Assembly: GCF_030445035.2 (NCBI RefSeq)
Contig: NC_080680.1
Coordinates: 118,818,228-118,882,227 of the forward strand
DNA: 64,000 bases
Reading direction: 5' to 3'
DNA from: Dasypus novemcinctus
Lineage: Eukaryota; Chordata; Mammalia; Cingulata; Dasypodidae
In this document: piece by piece, positions 11,886 through 23,099 of the stretch
Layout: every line of letters begins with the position of its first letter
How positions within the stretch are numbered: position 1 is the stretch's first letter
The notes under the pieces: model-generated
Database searches by the model: none
What the model was told of the DNA's origin: nothing
Seen by the model: the letters and a program-made list of their open reading frames with translations, nothing else
Made by a program: the position numbers and the translations under genes

Positions 11886-12636
11886 TAATCATGTTGACTG
11901 CAAAGAGATAATCCAGTCTAGGTCTCTTTTACTTGTGTTTTTGTTTGTTTTTTTGTCTTTTCTGCCTTAATACACTGTTCAGGGCTCCTAGCACAATAAT
12001 GAATAGAAAGGGGTTTTGAGCTTTATGTCTATAGTATCTTTCCAGAGTTTGAAAAATTATTGGGAATATCAAATAGCTTTTTTTTTTTTACAAGGGCTTT
12101 ATCTATTGATGGTTACTGTAATATACTGAGATATATGTATTTATTAATGCATTAAAATCACAATCCCCATTATATGGGAACACAAATATTGTATTTTATA
12201 ATAAAAAACTATACTTTATACACAAAAATAGTGAGATGTGCCAACATTTTTAATGCCTGGTTTAATAAGATACAGAAAACTTGTCTGATGCTACATTCAA
12301 TCTGTTAAATATTTTGTTTTTCGTTGATGTAGATGAAGAAAATCCAGATTCATATAGATATGCACTGGAGGAAGGAGAAGTACTGTAATTAATTTGTAGA
12401 TTATTGTAATTATTCTTTTTTGATAATATACTGAAACTTGCCAAGAGTTGTTTCTTAAAGTTGTTTCCATAGTTGCAATGTGGAATCTGAAAGCACGTCT
12501 CTTAATTTGTTTTGCTTCTTATGTTAAAATTCTTTGAGTTAATGTGCAATTTTAATGGACCTTTTTCCCATTCATAAATTTGTAACATCATGCATTGTTC
12601 ATTTGGAAAAATACTGATTTATTGATTGTATTGGTT

Positions 12637-12850
12637 CCATAGGGTTGCTGCAGCAAATTACCATACACTGGGTGGCTTAAAGCAACAGAACTTTATTCTC
12701 TCACACTTCTGGAGGCTCTAAGTCTGAAATCAAGGTTCTGGCAGGGTCAATCTCTTTGAAGGTTCTAGGAGACCACCTTTCCTGGTCTCTGCCGAGCTTC
12801 TGCGTGGTTGTGGCAGCGTAACTCCTGATCCAGAGCTTGACACACAAATT
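12637..12850 (-). mobile_element. MLT1-like (ERVL-MaLR) LTR fragment
   Basis: Reads 'gttgctgcagcaaattacca', 'actgggtggcttaaagcaac', 'tctcacacttctggaggctc': the reverse complement of the 3' end of an MLT1-type LTR. Copy B retains only its first ~110 bp (33,785-33,894) and then jumps into the retrovirus. Confidence 0.75.
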
Positions 12851-14604
12851 GATATTGTTTCTTCGTGAGTCACGTTTATCCCATTGTTTTATAAATTAAT
12901 TTGTGTTAATTGTGTCTATGTTGTCAAATTTCCTGGCATAAAATTATTCACAATATTCACTTACTATTTTAATGTCTACAGGAACTATTGTGGTACCCTC
13001 TAGTTCAGTCCTGTTATTGCTTTTTTTTTTTTCCCCTTTTTTCTCTTTTCTCTAGATTATTCTTGGCGGGGGGCCTTTTCAAGTTTAATAATCTTTTCAA
13101 AGTATCATGTCTGACTTGTAAAATGTTTGGTTGTCTTTTCATCTTTCACTTATTTATCTTTTTATAATTCACCTATTTATATTTTTATAAATAGCCTTTC
13201 ACCTATTTACTTCAAATAATTTGTTCATTTTATTTGAGCTTCTTAAAGTGGAAACATAAGTGACTTATAAAAATTATTTTCTAATATAACCTTATAAAAC
13301 TAAGGTTTTCCCTCTAGTAATGCTTTAACTACCTGCCACCAATTTCTAAATATTGATTTTTCTTCATAGTTTAATTCAAAATATTTTCCAATTTCTCTTT
13401 TCATTTCTTTTTGTCATTTGTGTATATCCTATAACTATCTTTCAGGTGAAGTTGGTTGACATATCTGTCATTAACTCCTATATCATGGTTGATTTCTGTT
13501 TATATTTGTATAAATTTCTGAGGAAGTCATGTTAAAATATCCCAGTATGATTGTGGGTTTGTCTATTTCTTCATTATATTGCTCCATTTTAAATTAGTGA
13601 TTCTATTATTGAGTGTATACACAGTTTTGATAGCTATGTTCCCTGATGTATATGACTTTTGTTATTATGAAATGCCCCACTTTATATCTGACAAAATGTT
13701 TCTTTCCTTAAAATTTATTTTTTCTGTTTGGTGCATCCATTCCTACTTTCTTATGCTTATGTTTACATGAAACATTTTCTATACTTTTTACTTTCATATC
13801 ATGTGAGTCTTTCTGTGTCTTATTTGTCTCTTGTGGTATCCTAAGATTATCCTACATTTATATGAAGTCTGACAAGCTATACCCTTTAAAAGAAGTGTTT
13901 TAGTGCATTTTTATATAATCTAATTACTGGTATAGTTACATTTAAACCTAAATTTTGCTCTTTCTTTTACATTTTCCCTTCTGTTCATTCCTTCCTTTGT
14001 ATTTTTCTGCCTGTGACTTTTATTTGTAGAATATATTGTTTAAATTTTATTTTTATTTCCACTGTTGATTTTAGAGCTCTACACTTTATTTTTATCTGTT
14101 AATGATGGCTCTTAGGTTAACAAATTCATCATTAATCTATCACGTCTATGTTAGAGTTACTATTAAAATTGATTTTACATCATTTCCCACATTTCAAATA
14201 TAAAATTCTTTCAAATGAATACTTCTATTTATCCCCATTGTTATTACTATATTTATTGTATATTTAACTTTTGCGTAGGATGTAAACCCCATTTTACAAT
14301 TTTATTATTTTTATTTAGTATTTAAAGCAATCAGGTATACATTAAGGGGATTAAGAGAAAAAATAAAACAATTTATTTGATATTTGCCCACAATATTTGC
14401 CATTTTCATATCTTTGTGTAGTACTTCATCTTTCTGTATCATTTCCCTCCATCTTGAAGAACTTCCTTTAGCATTATTTTAAATACAAGTCTGCTGGAGA
14501 TGAATTCTCTCAAGCTTCAACAATCTGAAAGTGACTTTCATTCTTGTTGTGAAGAATATTTTTGTTCAGTAAAGAATTTTGGGATAACACTTGTATTTAT
14601 TTTA

Positions 14605-15595
14605 TTTTTTAATAATCCTTTTTATTTTTAATAGATTTATATTATTTTTAAAGATACATGGATCATGCAAAATGTTACATTAAAAATATAAGAGGATTCC
14701 ATACACATCCACACCCAACCTCACCCCCCACTCCTCCCACATCGCCAAACTCTTTCATCAGTGTGGCACATTCATTGCATTTGATGAATATATTTTGGAG
14801 CATTGATGCACAGTATGGATTTTAGTTTACATTATGATTTACACTCTCTCCAAGTCCATTCAGTGGGTTATGGCAGGATATATAATGTCCTGCATCTGTC
14901 CCTACAATATCATTCAGAGCAATTCCAAATCCTGAAAATGCCCCCATATCACACCTTTTCTTCCCTCTCCTTGCCCTCAGCAACTCTCATGGCCACTGTC
15001 TCCACATCAATGATACAGTTTCTTCCATTGCTAGAGTCACAATCATTTTATAGTAGAATACCAGTAAGTCCACTCTAATCCATATTTTATTCTTCCATCT
15101 TGAGGACCCTGGGATGGCAATGTTCACTACACCTCTAACTCGTGAGGGGCTTGGATCTCACATGGCTGATGGATGAAATTCTCCTGCTTGCAGTTGTAGA
15201 CTCTCTCGGGTCCCTGGTGTGGCAGTTGACCATCCCCACCTCTCTGTTAGCTGACCTGTAAGTCCAATGAATCAGAGAGTACGTGTTGTAGCTCTGCTGA
15301 GGCTCAGGGGCCAGCTGGCACACAGTCAGTCCAGAGATTTAAGTCTCCTGAGCACACACCAACTCCAGCACCAAGCACAGTTTTTAGTAACAGTGACAGA
15401 AGAGGCCTGTATAGAGAAGTCACATCTGAGTCCAACTCCATCACAGTCAGAAGCACAAATCCAAAGCTGGACCCACTGGTAAGGTAATAAACTCCAGAAC
15501 CATTTGTCATGACTGTAGGACCTGTGTGTCTCCGTAGCCCTCAGGAACACCACTAGTTGGGGTTGTAGCTACTTTGTCTGTCTCTAAGATCCTGC
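14605..15595 (-). mobile_element. L1 3' fragment, copy-A-specific insertion with TSD
   Basis: The insert is flanked by a perfect 11-bp repeat, tatttatttta, at 14,594-14,604 and 15,596-15,606. The equivalent site in copy B (about 41,285-41,310) is empty. The T-rich left end (14,605-14,650) is the reversed tail. The body matches 2,201-2,938 and 19,893-20,830. The insertion therefore came after the duplication, or was lost precisely from B. Open frames inside (14,803-15,553, both strands) are not genes. Confidence 0.85.
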
Positions 15596-16179
15596 TATTT
15601 ATTTTAAATATTATTATTTTACATTTGAGCCCTTTCAAGACGTCATTCTATTGTCTCCTGTCTTTGACTGGTTTTGATGAGAACTCATCCATAGTCCATA
15701 TCCCCCATATATAATGAGTCTGTATTCTCTGGCTCTTTATTTTTAACTAACCAGTATTGGTTTCATTTTATATGTCTTGCTTATATCTCTAAGTCAATGC
15801 TTTTCATATTATTTGGGAAATATCTGAACATGATGTCTTTTAAGTATTTTTCCTGCCACCTTAACTTTATTTTCTCTTCTGTGATTCCAGTTACATGGAC
15901 TTGAGAATGTTTAATATTATTTCACAAATTACTGCTGTCCTGTTTATTTTTATATAACATACTCTATTAGCTGTTCCTCTTTAATTTTCAGATTGAATTT
16001 TTTTGGTCTCATCTTCCACTTAATATTTCTTCTCACATTTACAATGTATTTTTAGCCCAAGCACTCAGTTTTTTTATTTCAATTATTGTATTTTTATGTT
16101 TAGAACTTTTTTTATTATTTTACTCATTTTAATTTATATTCTCTTCTGAATCTCCCTATTGATCCCTAATTTAGACCAA

Positions 16180-16690
16180 TTGATAATTTAAAGATAGATG
16201 CAAATTCCTTGAAACTACTCCCATTGAAATTTGGCTCCCATTTCCTCTTGAATTGGGATTTGCATATAACTGTTTTCAACAGTAATTTACGGCAAAAGTA
16301 AAACTAGCCTTTAAGAGACCCTACAGCTTCTAAATTATTTTCATGGAGGCTTGAAGCACCATTTAAGATGATCAGCTACTATGCTAAAGAGACCACCTGC
16401 AGAGTTCCTGAGACAGTGTGAAGTAGGAAAGACCGTCGGCTGCACCCAGCCTTTAAAATAGCCCCACCTAGGCACCAGCCACGTGCATACGATCACTTGT
16501 TACCTCTAGAGTGGACTAGTCGTAAGGTGATCACAACTGAGTGACTCCAGTTGATATCAGGTGGGATAGAAGCATTGACTAGCCTTGACCTGTTCAAATT
16601 GCTGACCTAAAATGTGCCTGTAATAAAAATCATTGTATTTTTTAGCCCTTTGGAGGAGCATGATGTATAGCATAGATAACCAGAACAAAA
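16180..16690 (+). mobile_element. ERVL/MaLR-type LTR fragment
   Basis: The series 'cattgaaatttggctcccat', 'ttcaacagtaatttacggca', 'gagacagtgtgaagtaggaa', then 'tttttagccctttggaggag' and 'tagcatagataaccagaac' resembles the internal order and 3' end of MaLR/ERVL-type LTRs. The subfamily cannot be named by eye. Copy B holds the same piece at about 41,870-42,385. Confidence 0.5.
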
Positions 16691-17265
16691 TTTAACACTG
16701 GACTGGAGTGATGCACCAACAAAAAAAACCTCCTGACCTGGGCTTTGGAATCAGGGTTTAGAAAGAGGGTGGACGAGCATGAAGGTCATGGTTAGTGATA
16801 ACTGTTAAGGAAGAAAAGTAACTGAAGAAGGTCACCTGTGGCATATACTGGCAGGGCAAATAGTGAAATTTTACCCACTGTAACATGGAAATTAGGAAAG
16901 GTAACCAATGATGTCAGATGTAGGTAAAGAGATTTCCTGGCAAAATATTGAACTTTCCAAAGACTTCTCTTATTGCCTATAACAGAACAAGAACAGTGAC
17001 CTGAAGAAGAAATGTTCAATATTTTTCAAGTAGAATTGATATTTATTATAAAGGAGTCAGGATTTTACAAAATAGAAATTTTTAATTCTCACCCTTGTCT
17101 CTCCTGGGAAAATACATTAGTCAAAGTAAGAAATGGCATCAGACACTTCCAAGAAAATAGGTCTTGGGGGTAAAAATGTCCAGTGTGTGTTTTTCACTTT
17201 GTTGAAATCTCTGAAAGATTTTTGAGTGTGCTTACTAAGACTTGTTAAATCTTAAGGTTGTGATT
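16691..17265. other. Unassigned duplicated DNA
   Basis: Conserved with 42,386-42,947 in copy B but with no family I recognise. The minus-strand 75-codon frame (16,792-17,019) is not kept in copy B. Confidence 0.5.
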
Positions 17266-17278
17266 CCACAGTCTTTTA

Positions 17279-17696
17279 TTTATTTTTTTTAAGATTTGTT
17301 TTATTAATTTCTCCCCCTTTCCCCCCCACCCCAGTTGTCTGTTCTCTGCGTCCATTTGCTGTGTGTTCTTCTTTTTGTCCGCTTCTGTTGTCAGCAGCAC
17401 CGTGAATCTGTGCCTCTTTGTGTTGCGTCATCTTGTTGGGTCAGCTCTCCGTGTGTGTGGCACCATTCCTGGGCAGGCTGCACTTTCTTTCATGCTGGGT
17501 GGCTCTCCTTAGGGGGTGCTCTCCTTGCGCGTGGGGCTCCCCTACCCAGGGACACCTCTGTGTGGCACGGCACTCCTTGCGCACATCAGCACTGCGCATG
17601 GGCCAGCTCCACACGGGTCAAGGAGGCCCGGGGTTTGAACCGCAGACCTCCCATGTGGTAGGCAGATGCCCTAACCACTGGGCCAAGTCTGCTTCC
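17279..17696 (-). mobile_element. DAS-type tRNA-derived SINE, copy-A-specific
   Basis: Flanked by the perfect 13-bp duplication ccacagtctttta (17,266-17,278 and 17,697-17,709). Copy B has the empty site once, at about 42,948-42,960. On the minus strand the head reads 'agcagacttggcccagtggt' and the B box 'ggttcaaacc'; the tail is the T-rich run at 17,279-17,310. This is the armadillo DAS SINE. The two ~110-codon frames here are reverse readings of the SINE. Confidence 0.92.
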
Positions 17697-17709
17697 CCAC
17701 AGTCTTTTA

Positions 17710-18461
17710 AATGGATAAAAACTCATTTAAGAATTTTTAAGGCTTTGTCCACATCATGTTGACTTTCTGCCCAAGGAAGGGAAGAATTTGTCTCATAATA
17801 AAATTTGAATGTTTCTTTTATCTAATGGCATAACTTGAAACACTGTGCAATTTGAAACGAGAAAGCCCACAATGATTTAAAGGTATTTTGTGAGGCTTTA
17901 CTAAAAGCAACAAGGGTCATTCCAATTAAAAGGAGGCCTTTGGTACCCAGACAGCCACAGGCAGGAAGAGGGTCAAAGGATGACTCAGTTACAAACAGGT
18001 GCCACTCGTTATGGAAACTGAAGACTGACTCATATGACAGAAACCCTGCTCTGGGAAAACTTCTAAAATGCTCATTAATACAGAATTTCTTCTAATTTAT
18101 TTACTTTTAAAATTATTGTTGACTATCATAGGCTACATTTAAAATAATGAAAGGCAAATAATGTGTTTTATACCCTTTTTCCACACACTACATGTAAATA
18201 TTATGACATATGCATATTTGCTTGTGTCTAAAATTGTCCTGATTTCTGAAAACTAAAAGTTGGTGTTAACAATGAAACAGAAAGGCAATTTTTTCTCTGA
18301 CTTTGCATCTGATTTTTTCACATGTTAATGATATATACAGGGTTACAGGAAGGATTGTTTGAAGTCTGAATTCACAGGGGTCTCTCATTTTAGATTAAAA
18401 TCATCTTTGTTCTATCTGTGATTAGAAACTGCTCTCAATCAGGACATTGATTCCCATATGA
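17710..18461. promoter_or_regulatory. Conserved upstream block with AP-1-like sites
   Basis: No repeat family recognised. The block carries TGACTCA at 17,981-17,987 and 18,026-18,032, both kept in copy B (43,226-43,232 and 43,268-43,274). It sits 430-490 bp upstream of a TATA-like sequence. TGACTCA is the AP-1/NF-E2 core; a regulatory role is inference only. Confidence 0.3.
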
Positions 18462-18514
18462 CTATATAAGAGGATGTGAGGCTGGAGCTCCCAGTCTATA
18501 TTGATAGGGATACT
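18462..18514 (+). promoter_or_regulatory. TATA-like motif in a 53-bp perfectly conserved block
   Basis: TATATAAG lies at 18,463-18,470. The 53 bp that include it are identical in copy B (43,710-43,762), while surrounding sequence differs at roughly one base in ten. The open frame that follows (18,476-18,658) begins at GTG, and the copy B frame diverges after ~15 codons, so there is no evidence for a protein. It could be a promoter with first exon, an LTR core promoter, or chance. Confidence 0.35.
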
Positions 18515-18849
18515 CCAACATTTTTCTGCCCTGCAAAGTATTTCTATTGCAGCACACCTGTGGACTCAATAAAATTGGTTGTGCGGGTTGTTTCTTCTCT
18601 GCTTATTTCTGCATCACCCCACATCCAACAATCCTTTTCTCCTAAAGTACAAAACTGAAAACCCATATTTAGCGAAGCCCTACAGTTTCAAAAAGAGTCT
18701 CATGAAATCATATTAACTGCTACCACGAAAGGGCAAAATTGGAAATTTGAAAGATGTTCTTTTGTGATGATTAATTTATCTATTTATCATTTGCTATCTC
18801 TCTGTATCATCAAATATTTCCTTTAGGTGATTGCACTGTGCAGCACTTT

Positions 18850-19250
18850 GACTGAAATGGGCACATTCTCTGTGTCCAGACCTTTTTATTCAATCCTCAT
18901 AGCAACCTTATTGGATAAACAAATAATGCTCCGATTAAAAATGAGAAAAGGAGACTCTTAAATTTAAGTAACTTAAATAAATTCCTACAGCTGATTCCAA
19001 AGACAATTTATTTTATCTATACCACAAATTAATTAAAAAGAAGGATCATGGAGGGAAATATGAAGAATAAATTACTCATTATTATCTTTTGGCGAATTAA
19101 ATAAATATCCACAAGTACACTTTATGCTAAGTGAACATGAAAACCTCACAATGAGAGAAAAATTGCTAAAATTTTTTCTAAATGCTTTAAGTCCACATTA
19201 TTCTGGGGACAGAAAGCTCCACCAGCTTCACATTTTTTAGTAACAAAACT
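18850..19250. other. Copy-A-only unassigned DNA
   Basis: Start of a ~1.37-kb stretch (about 18,850-20,220) absent from copy B, where the flanks meet at ~44,090-44,100. Contains no gene or repeat that I recognise. Confidence 0.5.
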
Positions 19251-19251
19251 A

Positions 19252-19775
19252 GTGGGTTTTTTTTTTTTTTGCTGTTTCTATTTTTTTGTATTTTATTTTA
19301 TTTCTTTGTTTTTCCCCACCCCCTCATTGTTTACACTTGCTGTGTCTGTTTGTCTTCCTTGTTTCTTTAGGAGACACGGGAATCGAAACCCTGACCTCCA
19401 TTGTGGGAGGGAGGTGATTAATCGCTTGAGCCACCTCTGTTCCCTGCTTGTAGTGTCTCTGATTATGTTCCTTTCCCTATAAATCTTGTTGTGTCATCTT
19501 GTTGCATCAGTTTGCTGTGCCGGCCCATCACGTCAGTTCAGTGTCTTGCTTGTCTTCTTTAGGAGGCACCAGGAACCTCTGTTCCCCGCCTTTTTTGTGT
19601 GCCTCTCATTATGTTTTTCTTCTTGTGTCTCTTGTTGCAATAGCTTACCATGACTGCCCATCATGCCAGCTTGCTGTCTTCTTTAGGAGGCACCAAGAAC
19701 CAAACCAGGTACCACCCTTGTTGTAGGTGGGAGATGAATTGTTTGGGCCACATCCACTTCCCTTTTTTTTTGTTT
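19252..19775 (-). mobile_element. Multi-unit tRNA-derived SINE (DAS-related)
   Basis: Three related tRNA-like blocks occur in one orientation: 19,365-19,446, ~19,555-19,590 (partial) and 19,678-19,761. They are linked by ~120-bp spacers that themselves match ('ttcttctttaggaggcacc' recurs). The left end is T-rich (19,257-19,320). The heads resemble a tRNA with a B box in 'aatcgaaacc' form. It looks like a SINE with tandemly amplified head-linker units. Copy B lacks it, but within a larger deleted stretch. Confidence 0.6.
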
Positions 19776-19892
19776 TTTGTTTATGTGTGTGTGCATGCAT
19801 GCGGGCCTTATTGGTAGGTTTTTGACTGACATTTTTATATAGAAGCAAGATCATTGATGCAGAAAAAACAAGAAATTTGAGAGTAAATCTTG

Positions 19893-21560
19893 TTTTTAAA
19901 TATATTTTAATTTTTTTTAAAAAGAAGCATAGGTGACTTAAATAGCACATACACAAAGTAGAGGGGATTCCCATATGCCCCACTCCCTGGCCTCCCACAA
20001 TTTCTCACATCAGCAACATCCTTCATAACTGTGCTACATTTGTCACAATTGATAAACACAACTTGGAGCACTGCCACTAAGTGATGATTATAGTTTACAT
20101 TGCAGATTACACTGTTTCCCACACATTTGTGTAAATTATTATATGATATACAAGGACCTGTATCTGTCATTGAAATGTCATAAAGGAAATGTCCCCAAAA
20201 TACACCTATTTTTCCTTCTCTCTCCCCTCAGAACTACCAGTGGTCACTGCCTGCACTTCCATGATAGAAGTTATTCCATTGCTAAGGCTCACAACAAATC
20301 TACAGTAGACTGTAACTCTACACTAGTTCATCATCCATAACCCAAACTGGAGGATTCTGAGATGGTGATGACCACTCCACCACTAATTGAGAAGGGGCTT
20401 AGGTCCCATTGGCCAGATGGATGGTACTTTCTTGCTTGCCGTGTCAGACTCTCTCTGTTCCTTGAGATGGTCATTGTCACTCATCTTTTCTTTTGTTAGT
20501 TGTCCTTGATAAGTCTAAAAATTGTACAGTAGATGTTGGCAGAGTTGCAAATCTGTTGAGATTCAGGGCCCAAGTGGCACATGGACAACCCATAGATTTA
20601 AGTCTCTTGGATATACAACTCCCAACTCTAGTACCAAGTATAGCTTCAAATAAAGGGTCAGCAGAGCCATGTGTATGGAAAACACAAATGATTCCAATTC
20701 GATCACACTGGAGAGCATAAATTCCAAAGTAGTTCCCCTTGGCAGAGTACCAAACTCCTGAGCAGCCTGCCCTGCCTGTAGTGTCTGAATGTCTCCAAAG
20801 TCCTCAGGAGCCCCACTATTAGAAGTAATATTTACTTTGGCAGCCTAAGAATTCTTGCTGAGACATGCATAAATGTAACCTCTGAAATGAACTCCTGACT
20901 CACTTTGAAGTCTCTTAGCCATATAAAATCATTTGTCTTTACCCTTTCCCCCTTTTGGTCAAAGTATTTTTCCAATTGCATTGCTACATGGTGCTTGGTA
21001 ATAATCCCTTGGTGCCAGGGAGGCTCATCCCCAGGAGCCATGTCCCATGCTGAGGGGAGGAAGGTAATTCAATTATACACTGAATTTTGGCTTAGAGAGA
21101 GGCCACATCTGAGTAACTAGGAGGCTCTTAGAAGGAAATGTTTAAGCACCCTATAATAATATGCTAAGTTTCAATTTTAAAATAAAGTTTCCCAAGTACA
21201 GTCATAACAATCAAGGGCCTGTCAATGGTCCATTCTTCTTCACTTTTCTCTGCCCCTATATTCAAGGGATTCTTGTTGTCCCATTACAGAAAGTAGCAGA
21301 GCTCCCCAGGATGGGAATTTGATATATCTTTGGTTAGTGCATGGCTCTCCACCCACTGTGACAATACCCATGAACATTTGAACATATTCATATGCCTTAT
21401 ACATTTGCCCCAGGTGAAACTCTCAGCACGAGTCTCCCCTCTCCGACACCCTGCACCAATGATCCTTCCCTGCCACAGTTGTAACCCTTCTGTGATCCAG
21501 TAATTCTTCAAAAGTGAAGCCAACAAAATACACAAATACAATTAGAAGGAAAGTAAGATA
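19893..21560 (-). mobile_element. Antisense L1 3' UTR, long copy
   Basis: T-rich left end (19,893-19,922), then the same sequence order as 14,605-15,595 (to ~20,820), extended by ~730 bp through 'ggtgccagggaggctcatcc' and 'catgtcccatgctgagggga'. Copy B holds 20,225-21,560 at 44,100-45,390, so this insertion predates the duplication. No coding frame. The family name is from memory of xenarthran L1 3' ends; other retroelements are possible. Confidence 0.6.
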
Positions 21561-22070
21561 ATAATGATGGTTTTAAAAATACAAATAAAATACAGTTTTT
21601 AAAAGTCTGAAATAAAGAAAAAAATAAAAAAATATAAAATTTAAATTTTTTTAACATTATATCTATCACCACTGTAAGAACTGTTGTCATATATGTATAG
21701 TGACATTTGTCTCCATTTATTCTTCCAGAATCTAATTTTTATCATTTTGTTCAAAGAAGCTTTAGGTTACAGAAAGTCATGTACGGAATATAGATGATTC
21801 CTGTATACCCAAGGTATACTACACTTTCTCCTTTCCCCTATTAATAACATTGTACATGGGAATGATAAATTATTTACAATTGATGTACAAATGTTGAAAC
21901 ATTGCTACTAATCATGGTCAATGATTTACATTTGTGGTTTACATTTCAGACCCTACACTTTTACAGATTTTGATGAAGTTTAACATTGTCTTTATTCTTT
22001 ATCCATTCTTGCAAGATCATGTAGTGCAATTGATCCCCCTTTTATACCATGTCATTAAATAACATGGAGT
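21561..22070. repeat. A/T-rich tract and probable L1 3' scrap
   Basis: 21,561-21,660 is low-complexity A- and T-rich DNA. 21,755-22,070 ('gctttaggttacagaaagtc', 'atgattcctgtataccc') resembles the start of the antisense L1 3' UTR repeats nearby. Copy B has the same at 45,400-45,860. Confidence 0.4.
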
Positions 22071-22071
22071 A

Positions 22072-22226
22072 ATCAAAGCCCTAACCTTGATTTAATCAAG
22101 TAAAAGTCAAACATCTGAATTAAATACAACCAAAGGGTTATCACAATCAGCAAACAGAGGAGTTTACCAACCATAATCAATATCTCTTTTTGGAATTCAT
22201 AAATAATATCTAACTGCCACAACTAC
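22072..22226 (-). mobile_element. Fragment of the solo-LTR-like family
   Basis: Ends in 'tttggaattcataaataata' and 'tctaactgccaca', the reverse complement of the 5' end of the elements at 26,227 and 59,792. Copy B equivalent: 45,862-46,020. Confidence 0.6.
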
Positions 22227-22795
22227 ATATTTAAGAACTTATGTCTTTCTAAATGTACCATAATGTTAAATTTATACATCAAAGCTTGAAACACTCTATT
22301 CAAGAATTTGTTCAATAGACATTTCAATCATTGAAAAAATAGATTAAGTTTAAGTGTTATGTGCAATCAAAATCAGGAAGAAAATGTTTTTCTCAAGCAA
22401 GTAAAAACTAATTTCAGACTCTCTGACATTATACAAAACCAGATACATATAAAACATTAAGTGTCTGTACTTTGATTCTCTGTACATCCAGGACTTGGTC
22501 AAAACATGTTCTTTTATAATAAGCCCAATATTTTGCCTCATATGTTCCAAAGATGGATGTAATCAATGTGCCTATGGGAACTTGTAGCTGTATATAGCAT
22601 ATTTTTAGAATGCTGAAATAATACATGAAGGAAGAATTTTATGAAATAGCAACTGCCAAATAAAAGATTAGGCAGTTATTGAATGATTATAAAGTATGCA
22701 TTAGAAATCATTCACTAAACAATTGAAATGAAGGACCAAAATTAGTTAGATCACTTAAATATTGCGTTACATTTTAGCTATCATGTCGAGATTAT
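22227..22795. other. Unassigned duplicated AT-rich DNA
   Basis: Shared with copy B (46,021-46,590). Nothing recognised. Confidence 0.5.
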
Positions 22796-22880
22796 ATTGA
22801 GAGTTGGTGTAGCTCATGGGTTTGAACTTCAACTTCACATATATGAGGTCACAGGATCAATACCCAGCACTACATTTAAA
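22796..22880 (+). mobile_element. Short tRNA-derived SINE
   Basis: 'gagttggtgtagctcatggg' gives an A box and 'caggatcaatacccagcact' a degenerate B box, followed by an A-rich tail. Same family as 7,801-7,897, opposite strand. Present in copy B at 46,590-46,667, so older than the duplication. Confidence 0.6.
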
Positions 22881-23099
22881 AAATTATGTTGACACTTCCT
22901 TGCACATATGTGGTAGATTTAGAACATGAAACTTGTGGTCTAACCTGAGTTATTCCAACCTTAGCCATTTGAGATATAACATACTTTGTGGAGCTGTAAA
23001 GCCATTGCCACTATGTCTTTTCTGAATTTCTGATCTATGGTATATTTCAGCATGATAAATTTTTTTTTTTTTTAATAGTACTAACCTTTCATGTACTTT

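Larger units (their letters stand above)
10100..16150 (-). mobile_element. Old antisense L1 (3' UTR to ORF1), fragmented
   Basis: Antisense L1 landmarks run in the expected reverse order: 3' UTR ('ttcattcatttgtattgctc', near 10,290), ORF2 C terminus (about 10,990-11,470, 'gcctcctgggattttaattg'), more ORF2 (12,890-14,000), and ORF1/5' region (about 14,430-15,970, 'gtgattccagttacatgga'). It is interrupted by a MER5A-like hAT, an MLT1-like LTR and an L1 insertion. No frame is intact. From ~11,090 onward it is part of the tandem duplication and recurs in copy B at 32,085-33,780 and 40,797-41,860. Confidence 0.75.

Noticed and set aside
17335..17762. 108-114-codon open frames in the SINE at 17.3-17.7 kb and similar ones at 24.3-24.7 kb
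   Set aside because: Reverse readings of DAS SINEs; the same peptide pattern (cysteine- and tryptophan-rich) appears wherever the SINE occurs.
18476..18658. Possible small peptide gene after the TATA-like motif
   Set aside because: The first codon is GTG; the ATG just upstream reads ATG TGA. Copy B diverges after ~15 codons through frameshifts.
19252..19775. CRISPR-like array from repeated ~17-bp words
   Set aside because: Only three diverged words in a tRNA-derived SINE; no regular repeat-spacer pattern, and the genome is mammalian.
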